Shown: one piece after another, positions 1-7,796 of the stretch
Layout: each line of letters opens with the position of its first letter
Numbering within the stretch: position 1 is the stretch's first letter
Assembly: GCA_964598005.1 (NCBI GenBank)
Contig: CAZRAL010000009.1
Coordinates: forward strand, 1-64,000
Direction: 5' to 3'
DNA length: 64,000 bases
Source of the DNA: CAZRAL01 sp964598005
GTDB taxonomy: Bacteria; Pseudomonadota; Gammaproteobacteria; Burkholderiales; Usitatibacteraceae
Translations under genes and position numbers: made by a program
Notes under the pieces: model-generated
What the model was told of the DNA's origin: nothing
What the model saw: the letters and a program-made list of their open reading frames with translations, nothing else
The model's database searches: none

Positions 1-263
1 CGCGTTTTGACAAGAATAGTCCAGATTCAAGGCATGCGACGTAGGTCGTATCCGTAAATACGAAGCCAAGGAGCATAACGCCGAAGATGGGCTATTCTTG
101 CCAAAACCCGCATGGGCACTGGCGCAGTTGTCAGATGCGCGGGCGGTCTGCTGTGTTGCGGTGCTTGCGAAGGGGGTTGACCATTCGCTGCGCACCGCGC
201 CTTGCATCCCATCCCGGAAAACCGAGCGCGCGACCATGTGGGACTTAATCAGAGGTTCCATAA
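1..263. mobile_element. B-family miniature element, right part (copy B1)
   Basis: The right terminal inverted repeat GACTTAATCAGAGGTTCC ends at 259 and is followed by ATAA, the position of the 4-bp target duplication in other copies. The body matches the complete copy at 21712-22362, but without that copy's three hairpin-rich inserts. An internal inverted pair (GTTTTGACAAGAATAG near 4-19, CTATTCTTGCCAAAAC near 91-106) predicts a long stem. The left end lies upstream of the window. The short open frames inside are not conserved between copies and are not called as genes. The element stops 20 bp before the next gene, so it may supply or separate its promoter. Confidence 0.75.
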
Positions 264-279
264 CTGAACAAGGTAAAAA

Positions 280-1059
280 ATGATCCAACACACCATTGAA
301 AATCACACCTGCATTATCACCATTGATAATCCCCCCGCCAACACCTGGACGCCGGAATCGCTGCGCGCGCTGAAAAAACTCACCGAGGAATTAAATGCGG
401 ATAAAAATATTTACGCCGCCGTTATTACCGGTACCGGCGAGAAATTTTTCTCCGCGGGTGCAGACCTGAAACGTTTTCATGGTTCAGATGAAAAAGCCCG
501 CGTCGCGGCACGCGATTTCGTCGCCGCTTTTGGCGAAGCGTTCGAAACCTGGATGAATGCCCGCTTCGTTACCATCGCCGCTATCAATGGCTACGCGATG
601 GGCGGCGGCATGGAATGCACGCTGGCCTGCGACATGCGGGTGATGGAAGCCCACGCGCAAATGGCCTTGCCAGAGACGGGCGTCGGCTTGCTCCCCGCCG
701 GTTGCGGAACGCAAAACCTGCCCTGGCTGATCGGTGAAGGCTGGGCCAAGCGCATCATCCTGACCAATGAGCGCGTCAATGCCGAAACGGCGCTGCGTAT
801 TGGTCTGGTTGAAGAAGTCGTCGAAAAAGGCAAAGCGCTGGAAACCGCCAAGGTTATCGCTGAGCGCGTGGCCAGTCTATCGCCCAAGGCGGTCGAATTC
901 AGCAAAGCGCTGATCCACAACGCGCGCAATGGCATCCCGCGCCGCGCCGGGCTCGCGCTGGAACGCGAACGCTTCATGGATTTGTTCGACTTTGAAGATC
1001 AAAAAGAAGGCGTTTCGGCTTTTCTGGAAAAGCGTAAACCGATGTGGAAAAACAAATAA
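280..1059 (+). CDS. Enoyl-CoA hydratase/isomerase (crotonase) family protein
   Basis: A 259-residue single-domain crotonase-fold protein of usual family length, probably cytosolic and hydrating enoyl-CoA in fatty-acid or branched-chain acyl-CoA breakdown. The oxyanion-hole segment FSAGADLK (58-65), the GYAMGGGME segment (104-112) and LPETGVGLLPAGCGTQ (130-145) are present. Glu112 and Glu132 occupy the two glutamate positions used by hydratases, so true hydratase activity is likely. The ATG at 280 follows AAGGTAAAA, a fair ribosome site. The upstream DNA is a B-family miniature element, and a second crotonase-fold gene follows after a repeat block. The exact substrate cannot be read from the sequence. 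Confidence 0.9.
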   Translation: MIQHTIENHTCIITIDNPPANTWTPESLRALKKLTEELNADKNIYAAVITGTGEKFFSAGADLKRFHGSDEKARVAARDFVAAFGEAFETWMNARFVTIAAINGYAMGGGMECTLACDMRVMEAHAQMALPETGVGLLPAGCGTQNLPWLIGEGWAKRIILTNERVNAETALRIGLVEEVVEKGKALETAKVIAERVASLSPKAVEFSKALIHNARNGIPRRAGLALERERFMDLFDFEDQKEGVSAFLEKRKPMWKNK

Positions 1060-1062
1060 CCC

Positions 1063-1122
1063 ATGTTATGCAAAGACAAAGCAGCTCCCTGTGAACATGG
1101 CTTTTCCGGTGATAAGGGAGTA
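1063..1122. repeat. A-family repeat, degenerate copy A1
   Basis: Starts ATGTTATGC and contains GGCTTTTCCGGTGATAAG, matching the 80-bp copy at 35245-35324 but without its right end. It directly abuts the C-family repeat at 1125, the same A-then-C order as at 24122-24298. Confidence 0.6.
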
Positions 1123-1124
1123 CC

Positions 1125-1262
1125 GTCATTCCCGCCCCCGATAAAAGCATTCGAGGGCAGGCTGCAGCGGGAATCCAGCGACTTTGTTGGGAGCTCGGTA
1201 TCGCAAAAACTTACAAACGCCACTGGGCCCCCGCTTTCGCGAGGGCGACAAATTTTTAGCAC
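1125..1262. repeat. C-family repeat, copy C1
   Basis: GTCATTCCCGC at the left and CGGGAATCCAGCGACTTTG further in resemble REP-type palindromes. The right half (GCCACTGGGCCC to GGGCGACAAATTTTTAGCAC) is nearly the same as in the copy at 24191-24298. The CGCTTTCGCGAGGGCG segment can fold into a hairpin. No coding function is visible. Confidence 0.65.
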
Positions 1263-1265
1263 TCA

Positions 1266-1317
1266 TTCTATTTTCAAATCAAAGCCGACAAAGCCAGTTT
1301 TGATTTGGAAATGGATT
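1266..1317. repeat. F-family inverted repeat, short copy F1
   Basis: About 50 bp with inverted arms (TTTTCAAATCAAA on the left, TTTGATTTGGAAAT on the right). Its reverse complement aligns with both ends of the 104-bp copy at 63038-63141, which carries about 50 bp of extra sequence in the middle. Confidence 0.6.
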
Positions 1318-1369
1318 AAAGACTGACTTAGCGGTACGTAGTGAATAAACAAACACCCAATAAATTCTC

Positions 1370-2524
1370 ATGACATCTCCCGAAAGCCATGCCAACGGCG
1401 AATTACTGGTTGAAATTCGCAATCACGTTGCCACTCTCACCCTGAATCGCCCCGCTGCACTCAATGCCCTTTCCTTCGACATGCTGGAAGGCATGACCGC
1501 GCTGTTTAACATCTGGGCGCTCGACCCGAATATCCACGCAATCGTCGCAGTGGGAGCAGGCGAAAAAGCATTTTGTGCCGGAGGCGATGTCCGCGGCCTT
1601 TACAACAGTCTCATAAATAAAAATGAACATTTTCATCAGCAATATTTTTCAGTCGAATACGCATTGAATTACCGGATACACCGCTTTCTGAAGAATACCG
1701 GCAAACCTTACATCGCCATGATCGATGGCATCGTCATGGGTGGGGGGATGGGGATTTCACAGGGCGCAACCTTGCGCATCGCAGGCGAACGCACGCGGAT
1801 GGCCATGCCGGAAACGGCGATTGGCTTATTCCCTGACGTGGGAGGCAGCTACTTCCTGTCGCGTGCGCCCGGAGCCATCGGCCTTTATCTGGCGCTCACC
1901 GGCACAACGATCAAAGCAGCCGATGCGCTTTACGCTGGCCTTGCCGACTTGTATATGCCCCCTGCCGCACAGCAGCAGTTTTTCATGCAGCTCGGGCAAT
2001 TACATTGGACGGATAATCCTCTCGGCGACATCACCACCCTGACCCGCTCCCTCGCCACCCCGCCCCCGGAACCGGATGCGACATCGGCGCAAATCGCTCC
2101 ACTCTCTGCGTTGCGCCCCGCCATTGATCTGCATTTTGCCAACCAGCCATCGGTTCAGGCCATCATGACTTCGCTGGAAAACGAGCAGCGCCCACTCTAT
2201 GGAGACTGGGTTAAACAAACGATCGAATTGCTGAAAAAACGTTCCCCCACCATGCTCTGCGTAGCCAAACGCCAGATCGAAACAGCGGCCACCATGACGC
2301 TGGCCGATTGCTTTCGTATGGAACTCAACATGGTGCAAGCATGCTTTGGCAGCCACGATTTAATCGAAGGCATCCGTGCCCTGCTAATCGATAAAGACAA
2401 CGCTCCGCGCTGGAACCCTGCGTCGCTGACAGAAGTAACACCCGCCATGATCGATGCATTCTTTCGCCCACACTGGGCCCCATCCGCACACCCTCTCAAA
2501 GATTTGGAAATCACACTGGGCTAA
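1370..2524 (+). CDS. 3-hydroxyisobutyryl-CoA hydrolase
   Basis: A 384-residue crotonase-superfamily protein. The longer C-terminal half and motif set match the HIBYL-CoA hydrolase group, which releases 3-hydroxyisobutyrate from its CoA ester in valine degradation. Seen: FCAGGDVRGLY (68-78), the oxyanion glycines GGG at 124-126, and MPETAIGLFPDVGG (146-159). Glu148 and Asp156 stand at the two catalytic positions typical of this hydrolase rather than the Glu/Glu pair of hydratases. It lies downstream of another crotonase gene in the same direction, but about 310 bp of repeats separate them. A short-chain enoyl-CoA hydratase with altered specificity is the alternative. Confidence 0.88.
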   Translation: MTSPESHANGELLVEIRNHVATLTLNRPAALNALSFDMLEGMTALFNIWALDPNIHAIVAVGAGEKAFCAGGDVRGLYNSLINKNEHFHQQYFSVEYALNYRIHRFLKNTGKPYIAMIDGIVMGGGMGISQGATLRIAGERTRMAMPETAIGLFPDVGGSYFLSRAPGAIGLYLALTGTTIKAADALYAGLADLYMPPAAQQQFFMQLGQLHWTDNPLGDITTLTRSLATPPPEPDATSAQIAPLSALRPAIDLHFANQPSVQAIMTSLENEQRPLYGDWVKQTIELLKKRSPTMLCVAKRQIETAATMTLADCFRMELNMVQACFGSHDLIEGIRALLIDKDNAPRWNPASLTEVTPAMIDAFFRPHWAPSAHPLKDLEITLG

Positions 2525-2548
2525 GCAACACCATCCACCGGAAATATC

Positions 2549-3454
2549 ATGCGCCTTGTAACCTATCAGCCACTCAATACTCACGAACTCAAAACCGGCA
2601 TCCTGATCGCAAAGGATGAAGTGCTCGACATTGCCGCCGAAGCACAAGCACGCAACAGCAACATCCCAGTTACGACGATGCTGAACCTCATCGCCAGTGG
2701 CGAACCGGCCATGACACTGTTGCGTGAAATCCAGTCTGCACCTCGTACCGAACCCATTCTGCTCAATAAAGCGCTGCTGAAAGCCCCCATTCCCCGCCCC
2801 ACAAAAAATGTTTTTTGCGTAGGCTGGAACTACCTCGAACACTTTGAAGAAGGCGGTGCCACCCTAAAGGATGGCCGCGAACTGCCCAAGTGGCCGGTGT
2901 TTTTTTCCAAAGCGCCCACGGCGGTCAACGGGCCTTACGACGTTATCCCTTTTGATGCAGATATTTCCACCCAGCTCGATTGGGAGGTGGAACTCGGCGT
3001 CATCCTCGGCAAGAATGGAAAAAATATTTCCGAAGCAGATGCGATGAGCCATGTTTTTGGCTACACGATCATCAACGACGTGACCTGGCGCGATATTCAG
3101 CGCCGCCACGGCGGGCAATGGGACAAAGGCAAAAGCTTGGATGGCACTTGCCCTATGGGGCCTTGCATCGTCACTGCGGATGAAATCGACCCCAATAATC
3201 TGAACATCGCCTGCCGCGTATCGGACGTGACCAAACAGCAATCCAATACCCGGCATCTTTATTTCAAGATTCCCCGTCTTATTCACGACCTTTCGTTAGG
3301 GCAAACGCTCGAAGCAGGCGACATCATTTCAACCGGCACCCCGGAAGGCGTAGGGTTTGCCCGTACCCCGCCGGAGTTTATGGAGATAGGTGACTTGCTG
3401 GAAACTGAAATTGAGGGCATCGGGGTGATGCGAAATCCGGTTGGCACTTACTAG
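2549..3454 (+). CDS. Fumarylacetoacetate hydrolase (FAH) family protein
   Basis: A 301-residue protein with an N-terminal FAH-associated domain (about 1-80) and a catalytic FAH domain (about 88-300). The metal-binding carboxylates are visible as Glu146 and Glu148 in WEVELGVILG and Asp177 in INDVTWRD. The lysine-rich loop WDKGKS (191-196) and the STGTPEGVG segment are also typical. Members hydrolyse or isomerise C-C bonds in acyl-pyruvate-type compounds (fumarylpyruvate, ureidoglycolate, oxaloacetate decarboxylation). Which one applies cannot be told. The 24-bp gap to the hydrolase gene upstream suggests co-transcription. The stop codon is 7 bp from the end of an IS5-type transposase remnant. 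Confidence 0.88.
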   Translation: MRLVTYQPLNTHELKTGILIAKDEVLDIAAEAQARNSNIPVTTMLNLIASGEPAMTLLREIQSAPRTEPILLNKALLKAPIPRPTKNVFCVGWNYLEHFEEGGATLKDGRELPKWPVFFSKAPTAVNGPYDVIPFDADISTQLDWEVELGVILGKNGKNISEADAMSHVFGYTIINDVTWRDIQRRHGGQWDKGKSLDGTCPMGPCIVTADEIDPNNLNIACRVSDVTKQQSNTRHLYFKIPRLIHDLSLGQTLEAGDIISTGTPEGVGFARTPPEFMEIGDLLETEIEGIGVMRNPVGTY

Positions 3455-3461
3455 AGCGCGT

Positions 3462-3674
3462 TCACCGTAGCCATATATAGATGCAAGCCAGAAGCAAGAA
3501 GACATTGAAGCGGTTGGCGAGCTTGTCGTAACGCGTTGCGAGACGACGAAATTGTTTGCGCTGATTAAAATGAGGGTACGTGCTTTGTACCACTTCCGAT
3601 CGAACTCGCGCGGCTTTTGTTCAGGTACTGCACAGATGAATGATGGCCCCGGCGCCCAGCTGTGTTCAACCACA
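3462..3674 (-). pseudogene. IS5-family transposase, C-terminal remnant (E1)
   Basis: Reading minus from about 3590, the frame gives a peptide containing FNQRKQFRRLATRYDKLA and ending ACIYIWLR before a TGA at 3462-3464. This is the standard C-terminus of IS5-type DDE transposases. Further upstream the homology continues only in shifted frames (HSWAPGPSF, FDRKWYK), so the gene is broken and its N-terminal part is gone. The last 110 bp match the miniature elements at 7403-7589 and 9850-10038. It separates ribE from the FAH gene and marks the point where the riboflavin cluster stops. Confidence 0.7.
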
Positions 3675-3771
3675 GCCACCGCAGACTGTTTTTTGAACGC
3701 CCTGTATCTATATGAGCCTCAATAGAAAATGCTCAACCTGTCCATGGAAACGGGCCACATCCAAACAGTCT

Positions 3772-4377
3772 TTAATGCATGAAAGTAATATAGCGCTCGA
3801 TATATCGAGCCAATAAATCAATTTCCAGATTAACTTCCCCACCCCGCACAAGGCGATGAATTGTGGTGAGTTGGTAGGTATGAGGAATAATATTAATTTC
3901 AAAAATTACTGCGCCGCTTGGCAAATCCTGAACGGTGTTGATGGTCAGCGAAATGCCGTTAACCGCAATCGATCCTTTGCGAGCAATGAATTTTGCCAAT
4001 TCTTGAGGCGCTTCAATTGCCAGCCGCCATGAAGCGCCCAGATCTTCCATCGCAATAACCTTTCCTGCCGCGTCGACATGCCCGCTGACCAGATGCCCAT
4101 CCAGCCGATCACCGAAGCGCAGGGCTTTTTCGAGATTAACCTCGTTGGCCTTCTGCAAGCCCGTAGTTAGACGCTGGGTTTCGTTTGAAACATCTACCAC
4201 GAAGTTTTCCGTATCTTTTTCAACCACAGTAAGGCAGACGCCGTTAACTGCAATGCTGTCTCCAATAGCGATCTCGCCTAACCACAGGCTGGGCGCTTGA
4301 ATGGTGAGCTGCATATTGGCAGGGGTGATCCGTGCTTTCACGATGGTGCCCGTAGTTTCAATGATGCCGGTAAACAT
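3772..4377 (-). CDS. ribE: Riboflavin synthase, alpha chain
   Basis: A 201-residue protein catalysing the dismutation of two 6,7-dimethyl-8-ribityllumazine molecules to riboflavin. It has the two tandem lumazine-binding repeats of the family: MFTGIIE (1-7) with GVCLTV (46-51) in the first, GHVD (99-102) with GISLTI in the second. I chose the MFTGIIE start although an in-frame ATG lies 8 codons upstream, because the family begins exactly there. It is 10 bp downstream of ribD and clearly co-transcribed. The next genes often found in betaproteobacteria (ribBA, ribH, nusB) are absent. An IS5 remnant lies downstream. Confidence 0.95.
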   Translation of the reverse strand: MFTGIIETTGTIVKARITPANMQLTIQAPSLWLGEIAIGDSIAVNGVCLTVVEKDTENFVVDVSNETQRLTTGLQKANEVNLEKALRFGDRLDGHLVSGHVDAAGKVIAMEDLGASWRLAIEAPQELAKFIARKGSIAVNGISLTINTVQDLPSGAVIFEINIIPHTYQLTTIHRLVRGGEVNLEIDLLARYIERYITFMH

Positions 4378-4387
4378 ATTTTTCTCG

Positions 4388-5524
4388 TTAAATGATCGCA
4401 TTAGTGGGAACTATCGGATTCTTCTCCTCGATTGGCTCTGCTGTCACGCGCAAGTCATTTCCAACTTGTCGAATATCGCACCATTTCATACGGGTAAGTT
4501 GTTGCAGATTTGTTGGTTGTCCCAAAGCAAACCAGCCGCGCGCTGTGTCGCCCATTAGCTTCGGCGCGAGATAAACAACAATTTCATCTACCACACCAGC
4601 CTTGAGCAGTGCTCCGTTCAAGGTGGCGCCGGCTTCTACCCATATTTCATTCAGCCCACGCGCTCCGAGCAACTGCATCGTTTTAACCAGATCAATTTTG
4701 CCGCTGGCTGTATCCAACGGCGCACGCAATACACTGATACCACGTAATTCCAATTCACGCTGGCGTTCTTCTTGCCCATTGGCCGTTACAATCAAAAGAT
4801 TGTCACCGCTCAAAATGCGCCTGTCGTCGGAAATAGTTAAGGCTGTATCTAGCACGATACGCAGCGGCTGGCGTTTGCACGCTATGTCGCGCACGTTGAG
4901 CTGTGGATCATCTGCCACAATGGTGCCAATGCCCGTCATGACTGCACAGGCACGTGCGCGCAAGCGATGTACATCGCGGCGGGCCTCGTCACCAGTGATC
5001 CATTTCGATTCTCCATCAGCGAGCGCAGTACCACCATCGATGCTGGCGGCTATTTTGAGGCATACCCAAGGCCGTCCGCGTGTAACGCGCGAGAGAAAGC
5101 CGCGCAGGCTGGCACGAGCTGATGTTTCCATCAGACCAATTTCCACTCGGATGCCGACTTCCTGCAAGCGCCGGTGCCCGTTGCCGTCCACACCGTGAAA
5201 CGGGTCGTGCAGGGCACTGACGACCCGGGCCACCCGCGCAGCGGCAAGCAGGTCGGAACATGCGGGACCACGCGAGCCAGCGTGTAGGAAGCAGGGTTCC
5301 AGCGAGGTATAAACGGTCGCGCCCTGCGGCGATTCGCTACAACGCGCCAGCGCTTCTGCCTCGGCGTGCGGACGCCCACCCAGTTGGGTGCAACCTTCGC
5401 CAATTATTTTGTTGTGCTTTACGATCACGCAGCCCACATGCGGATTAGGCGTGGCCAAACCGCGCGCTTGCTCTCCCAGTCGGATGGCACGCGCCATCAT
5501 GGCGTGATCGAAGGCGTCGAACAT
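4388..5524 (-). CDS. ribD: Bifunctional diaminohydroxyphosphoribosylaminopyrimidine deaminase / 5-amino-6-(5-phosphoribosylamino)uracil reductase
   Basis: The 378-residue protein carries out the second and third steps of riboflavin synthesis. The N-terminal zinc deaminase domain (1-145) shows HAEAEAL with His53 and Glu55, plus zinc cysteines Cys78 and Cys89 in PCFLHAGSRGPAC. The C-terminal NADPH reductase domain begins near RGRPWVCLKIAASIDG. The spacing between the zinc cysteines is 11 residues where the usual PCSHxGRTPPC motif gives 9, so the loop has two extra residues and lost consensus; the zinc site should be checked. The open frame extends upstream over nrdR, but the start at 5524, 10 bp after the nrdR stop, gives the family N-terminus. 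Confidence 0.93.
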   Translation of the reverse strand: MFDAFDHAMMARAIRLGEQARGLATPNPHVGCVIVKHNKIIGEGCTQLGGRPHAEAEALARCSESPQGATVYTSLEPCFLHAGSRGPACSDLLAAARVARVVSALHDPFHGVDGNGHRRLQEVGIRVEIGLMETSARASLRGFLSRVTRGRPWVCLKIAASIDGGTALADGESKWITGDEARRDVHRLRARACAVMTGIGTIVADDPQLNVRDIACKRQPLRIVLDTALTISDDRRILSGDNLLIVTANGQEERQRELELRGISVLRAPLDTASGKIDLVKTMQLLGARGLNEIWVEAGATLNGALLKAGVVDEIVVYLAPKLMGDTARGWFALGQPTNLQQLTRMKWCDIRQVGNDLRVTAEPIEEKNPIVPTNAII

Positions 5525-5534
5525 GGGCGCTACG

Positions 5535-5990
5535 TCACGAGGATTTGCGTACTTCCTGAATGGCATCGCGGAAATCTTCCACATCGGAGAAGCTTTTATA
5601 GACCGAGGCAAAGCGAATATAGCCAACCTGGTCCAATTCTTTCAGTTCCTGCATCACCATTTCACCAATATCGCGCGACTTGAGTTCTCTTTCGCCACCG
5701 AGTAACAGTGTCTGTTCGATGCGGTCAATGGCTGCATCGACTTTTTCTGCCGTGACTGGCCGTTTATGCAAGGCGCGATGGAAACTGGTTTCTAGTTTTT
5801 TACGCGAAAAATCCTCGCGCTGCTTGTTTGATTTTACGATCTGCGGCATACGCAGTTCGGCAGTTTCATAGGTGGTGTAGCGTTTATGGCAAACCGTGCA
5901 GCGCCGTCGCCGCCGGATTACATCGCCCTCTTCGGATACACGGGAATCGATAACATGGGTATCGGGCGCGCTGCAGAAAGGGCATTTCAT
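5535..5990 (-). CDS. nrdR: Transcriptional repressor NrdR
   Basis: A 151-residue ATP/dATP-sensing repressor of ribonucleotide reductase operons. The N-terminal zinc ribbon has Cys3, Cys6, Cys31 and Cys34 (MKCPFC, CTVCHKRY). An RRRRRC basic stretch follows the first knuckle, and an ATP-cone domain starts near residue 47 (PQIVKSNKQREDFSRKK). Length and start are those of the family. It sits between glyA (43 bp upstream) and ribD (10 bp downstream) on the same strand, an order common in betaproteobacteria. No functional nrd operon is in the window, only a decayed nrdJ fragment near 19.8-20.1 kb. Confidence 0.97.
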   Translation of the reverse strand: MKCPFCSAPDTHVIDSRVSEEGDVIRRRRRCTVCHKRYTTYETAELRMPQIVKSNKQREDFSRKKLETSFHRALHKRPVTAEKVDAAIDRIEQTLLLGGERELKSRDIGEMVMQELKELDQVGYIRFASVYKSFSDVEDFRDAIQEVRKSS

Positions 5991-6033
5991 TTTCGCGCGT
6001 CTCGCTCACTCAACCGCGCGGATTCATGACTCA

Positions 6034-7290
6034 TTACCCATACACCGGAAATTTGCCCGTGAGGGCTGCCACATTTCCGCGTACAGCCGCGATATTCTTT
6101 TCGTCATGCGGGTTATCCAGTACATCGGCAATGAGATTGGCCGTCAACTCGACCTCTGCCTCCTTAAATCCGCGCGTGGTCATGGCGGGCGAACCCAGGC
6201 GAATACCGCTGGTGACAAAAGGCTTTTCGGGATCGTGCGGGATGGAATTTTTATTACAGGTGATGTGCGCCTGGCCCAGAATGGCCTCGGCTTCTTTGCC
6301 GGTAATTTTCTTGGGCCGCAGATCGACCAGCATGACATGCGACTCGGTACGCCCTGAAACAATCCGCAGGCCGCGCCTGATCAAGGCCGTGGCCAGCGTC
6401 TGCGCATTTTTAAGCACTTGCTGCTGATAGGCTTTAAAATCAGGCTCCAGTGCCTCCTTGAACGCCACGGCTTTTCCAGCGATCACATGCATGAGCGGTC
6501 CACCCTGAATGCCCGGGAAAATAGCTGAATTAACAACCTTCTCGATTTCTGTTTTCATGAGGATAATGCCGCCGCGCGGGCCACGCAGCGATTTATGAGT
6601 GGTCGAGGTCACGGCATCGGCATGGGGAATCGGGCTGGGGTAAACACCAGCGGCGATCAACCCGGCGTAGTGTGCCATATCGACCATGAAATAGGCGCCG
6701 ACTTCCTTGGCGATTGCAGCAAAGCGCGCAAAATCAATCCGTAATGAATAAGCGGAGGCGCCAGCCAAAATCAGTTTTGGCTTGTGCTCGCGCGCCAGCT
6801 TTTCCACCTGCTCGTAATCAATTTCTTCTTTTTCATTCAGGCCGTAGCTCACCACGTTGAACCATTTACCGCTCATGTTGACTGGCGAACCATGAGTAAG
6901 ATGCCCGCCCATTGCCAGCGACATGCCAAGAACCGTATCGCCCGGATTAAGCAACGCAAAGTAGACTGCCTGATTGGCCTGCGAACCGGAATTCGGCTGA
7001 ACATTGGCCGCATAGCCATGACGCTCCGCATCAAAGAGTTTTTTGACCCGCTCGATCGCTAGTGTTTCAACAACATCGACGAATTCGCAGCCGCCGTAAT
7101 AGCGTTTACCGGGATAGCCTTCCGCATATTTATTGGTCAGTTGCGAACCTTGCGCCTGCATGACAGCGGGGCTGGTGTAATTTTCTGATGCGATTAACTC
7201 GATATGTTCTTCCTGACGGCGGTTCTCGGCCGTTATGGCGGCCCATAGTTCTTTGTCGGCAGTTTCAAGGGTAATAGAGCGGCTGAACAT
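6034..7290 (-). CDS. glyA: Serine hydroxymethyltransferase
   Basis: The 418-residue PLP enzyme interconverts serine and glycine with transfer of the C1 unit to tetrahydrofolate. The PLP-lysine segment TTHKSLRGPRGG, the IELIASENYTSP segment near the N-terminus and KRYYGGCEFVD are all present. The chosen start is MFSRSITLE; a TTG six codons upstream is open but not family-like. No strong Shine-Dalgarno sequence precedes it. It is the first gene of the apparent glyA-nrdR-ribD-ribE transcription unit. Upstream, 113 bp separate it from an IS5-derived miniature element. Confidence 0.96.
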   Translation of the reverse strand: MFSRSITLETADKELWAAITAENRRQEEHIELIASENYTSPAVMQAQGSQLTNKYAEGYPGKRYYGGCEFVDVVETLAIERVKKLFDAERHGYAANVQPNSGSQANQAVYFALLNPGDTVLGMSLAMGGHLTHGSPVNMSGKWFNVVSYGLNEKEEIDYEQVEKLAREHKPKLILAGASAYSLRIDFARFAAIAKEVGAYFMVDMAHYAGLIAAGVYPSPIPHADAVTSTTHKSLRGPRGGIILMKTEIEKVVNSAIFPGIQGGPLMHVIAGKAVAFKEALEPDFKAYQQQVLKNAQTLATALIRRGLRIVSGRTESHVMLVDLRPKKITGKEAEAILGQAHITCNKNSIPHDPEKPFVTSGIRLGSPAMTTRGFKEAEVELTANLIADVLDNPHDEKNIAAVRGNVAALTGKFPVYG

Positions 7291-7402
7291 GTTTTTGCGG
7301 CGCAGCAATCGCGCTTGAAAGTTGAAATTGAAAGGATTTTAGCATGGTGCGAAACCTCATTTTGCAAAGGGGCGATTGGGGCGTATTGGTGATGCTTCGC
7401 CA

Positions 7403-7589
7403 GGGCGTGTTCACAATAACTGACATCATGGAATTTGGGCGTAAGTAATGGATCGGGGCATGTTGAGCGATTCTTGGATCGGCGCAAACAATTTCGTCGC
7501 CTTGCGAATCGTTACAACAAACTCGCCAACTGCTTCAATGCCTTTTTGCCTATGGCTTGCATCTAAATTTGGTTACAGTGAATACGCTT
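7403..7589 (+). mobile_element. IS5-derived miniature element (E2)
   Basis: About 187 bp with imperfect terminal inverted repeats (GGCGTGTTCACAATAAC at the left; AGCGTATTCACTGTAACC when the right end is read on minus). A short left end is joined directly to the transposase C-terminus, whose reading frame (VERFLDRRKQFRRLANRYN) is still visible but has a stop before IWLQ. The same internal deletion is present in the inverted copy at 9850-10038. This points to a mobilised deletion derivative rather than two independent decays. No clear target duplication is visible. Confidence 0.7.
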
Positions 7590-7609
7590 TAAACCTTCTT
7601 TGCTGAATT

Positions 7610-7657
7610 CACAAATGTGACAGCGGCCGCACAAAAGTGACAACACAAAAGTAACCA
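7610..7657. repeat. Three direct repeats of CACAAAAGTGACA type
   Basis: CACAAATGTGACAG (7610), CACAAAAGTGACAA (7630) and CACAAAAGTAACCA (7644) lie in the 207-bp gap between miniature element E2 and the regulator gene. They could be operator sites for the neighbouring regulator. They also resemble the multiple short terminal repeats found at the ends of IS21-type elements. The sequence alone does not decide. Confidence 0.5.
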
Positions 7658-7796
7658 TATCTGTTACCCCTTGCCTGAACCGCTATATCTGCACGGTACG
7701 GCACTTCGCTGCCAATTTGAAACGGTGAAACTGGCAGCATGGCAGGATGGTAATGATTGTTAATCATCGACGGTCGTGTGTTAGCATCGTCGCAAC

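Noticed and set aside
27..283. Two 61-codon open frames on opposite strands at the window start
   Set aside because: They lie inside the B-family element, have no ribosome site and are not preserved in the second copy at 21.7-22.4 kb.
7610..7657. Plasmid-type iterons / replication origin
   Set aside because: Only three imperfect units, with no Rep gene or AT-rich stretch with DnaA boxes close by.
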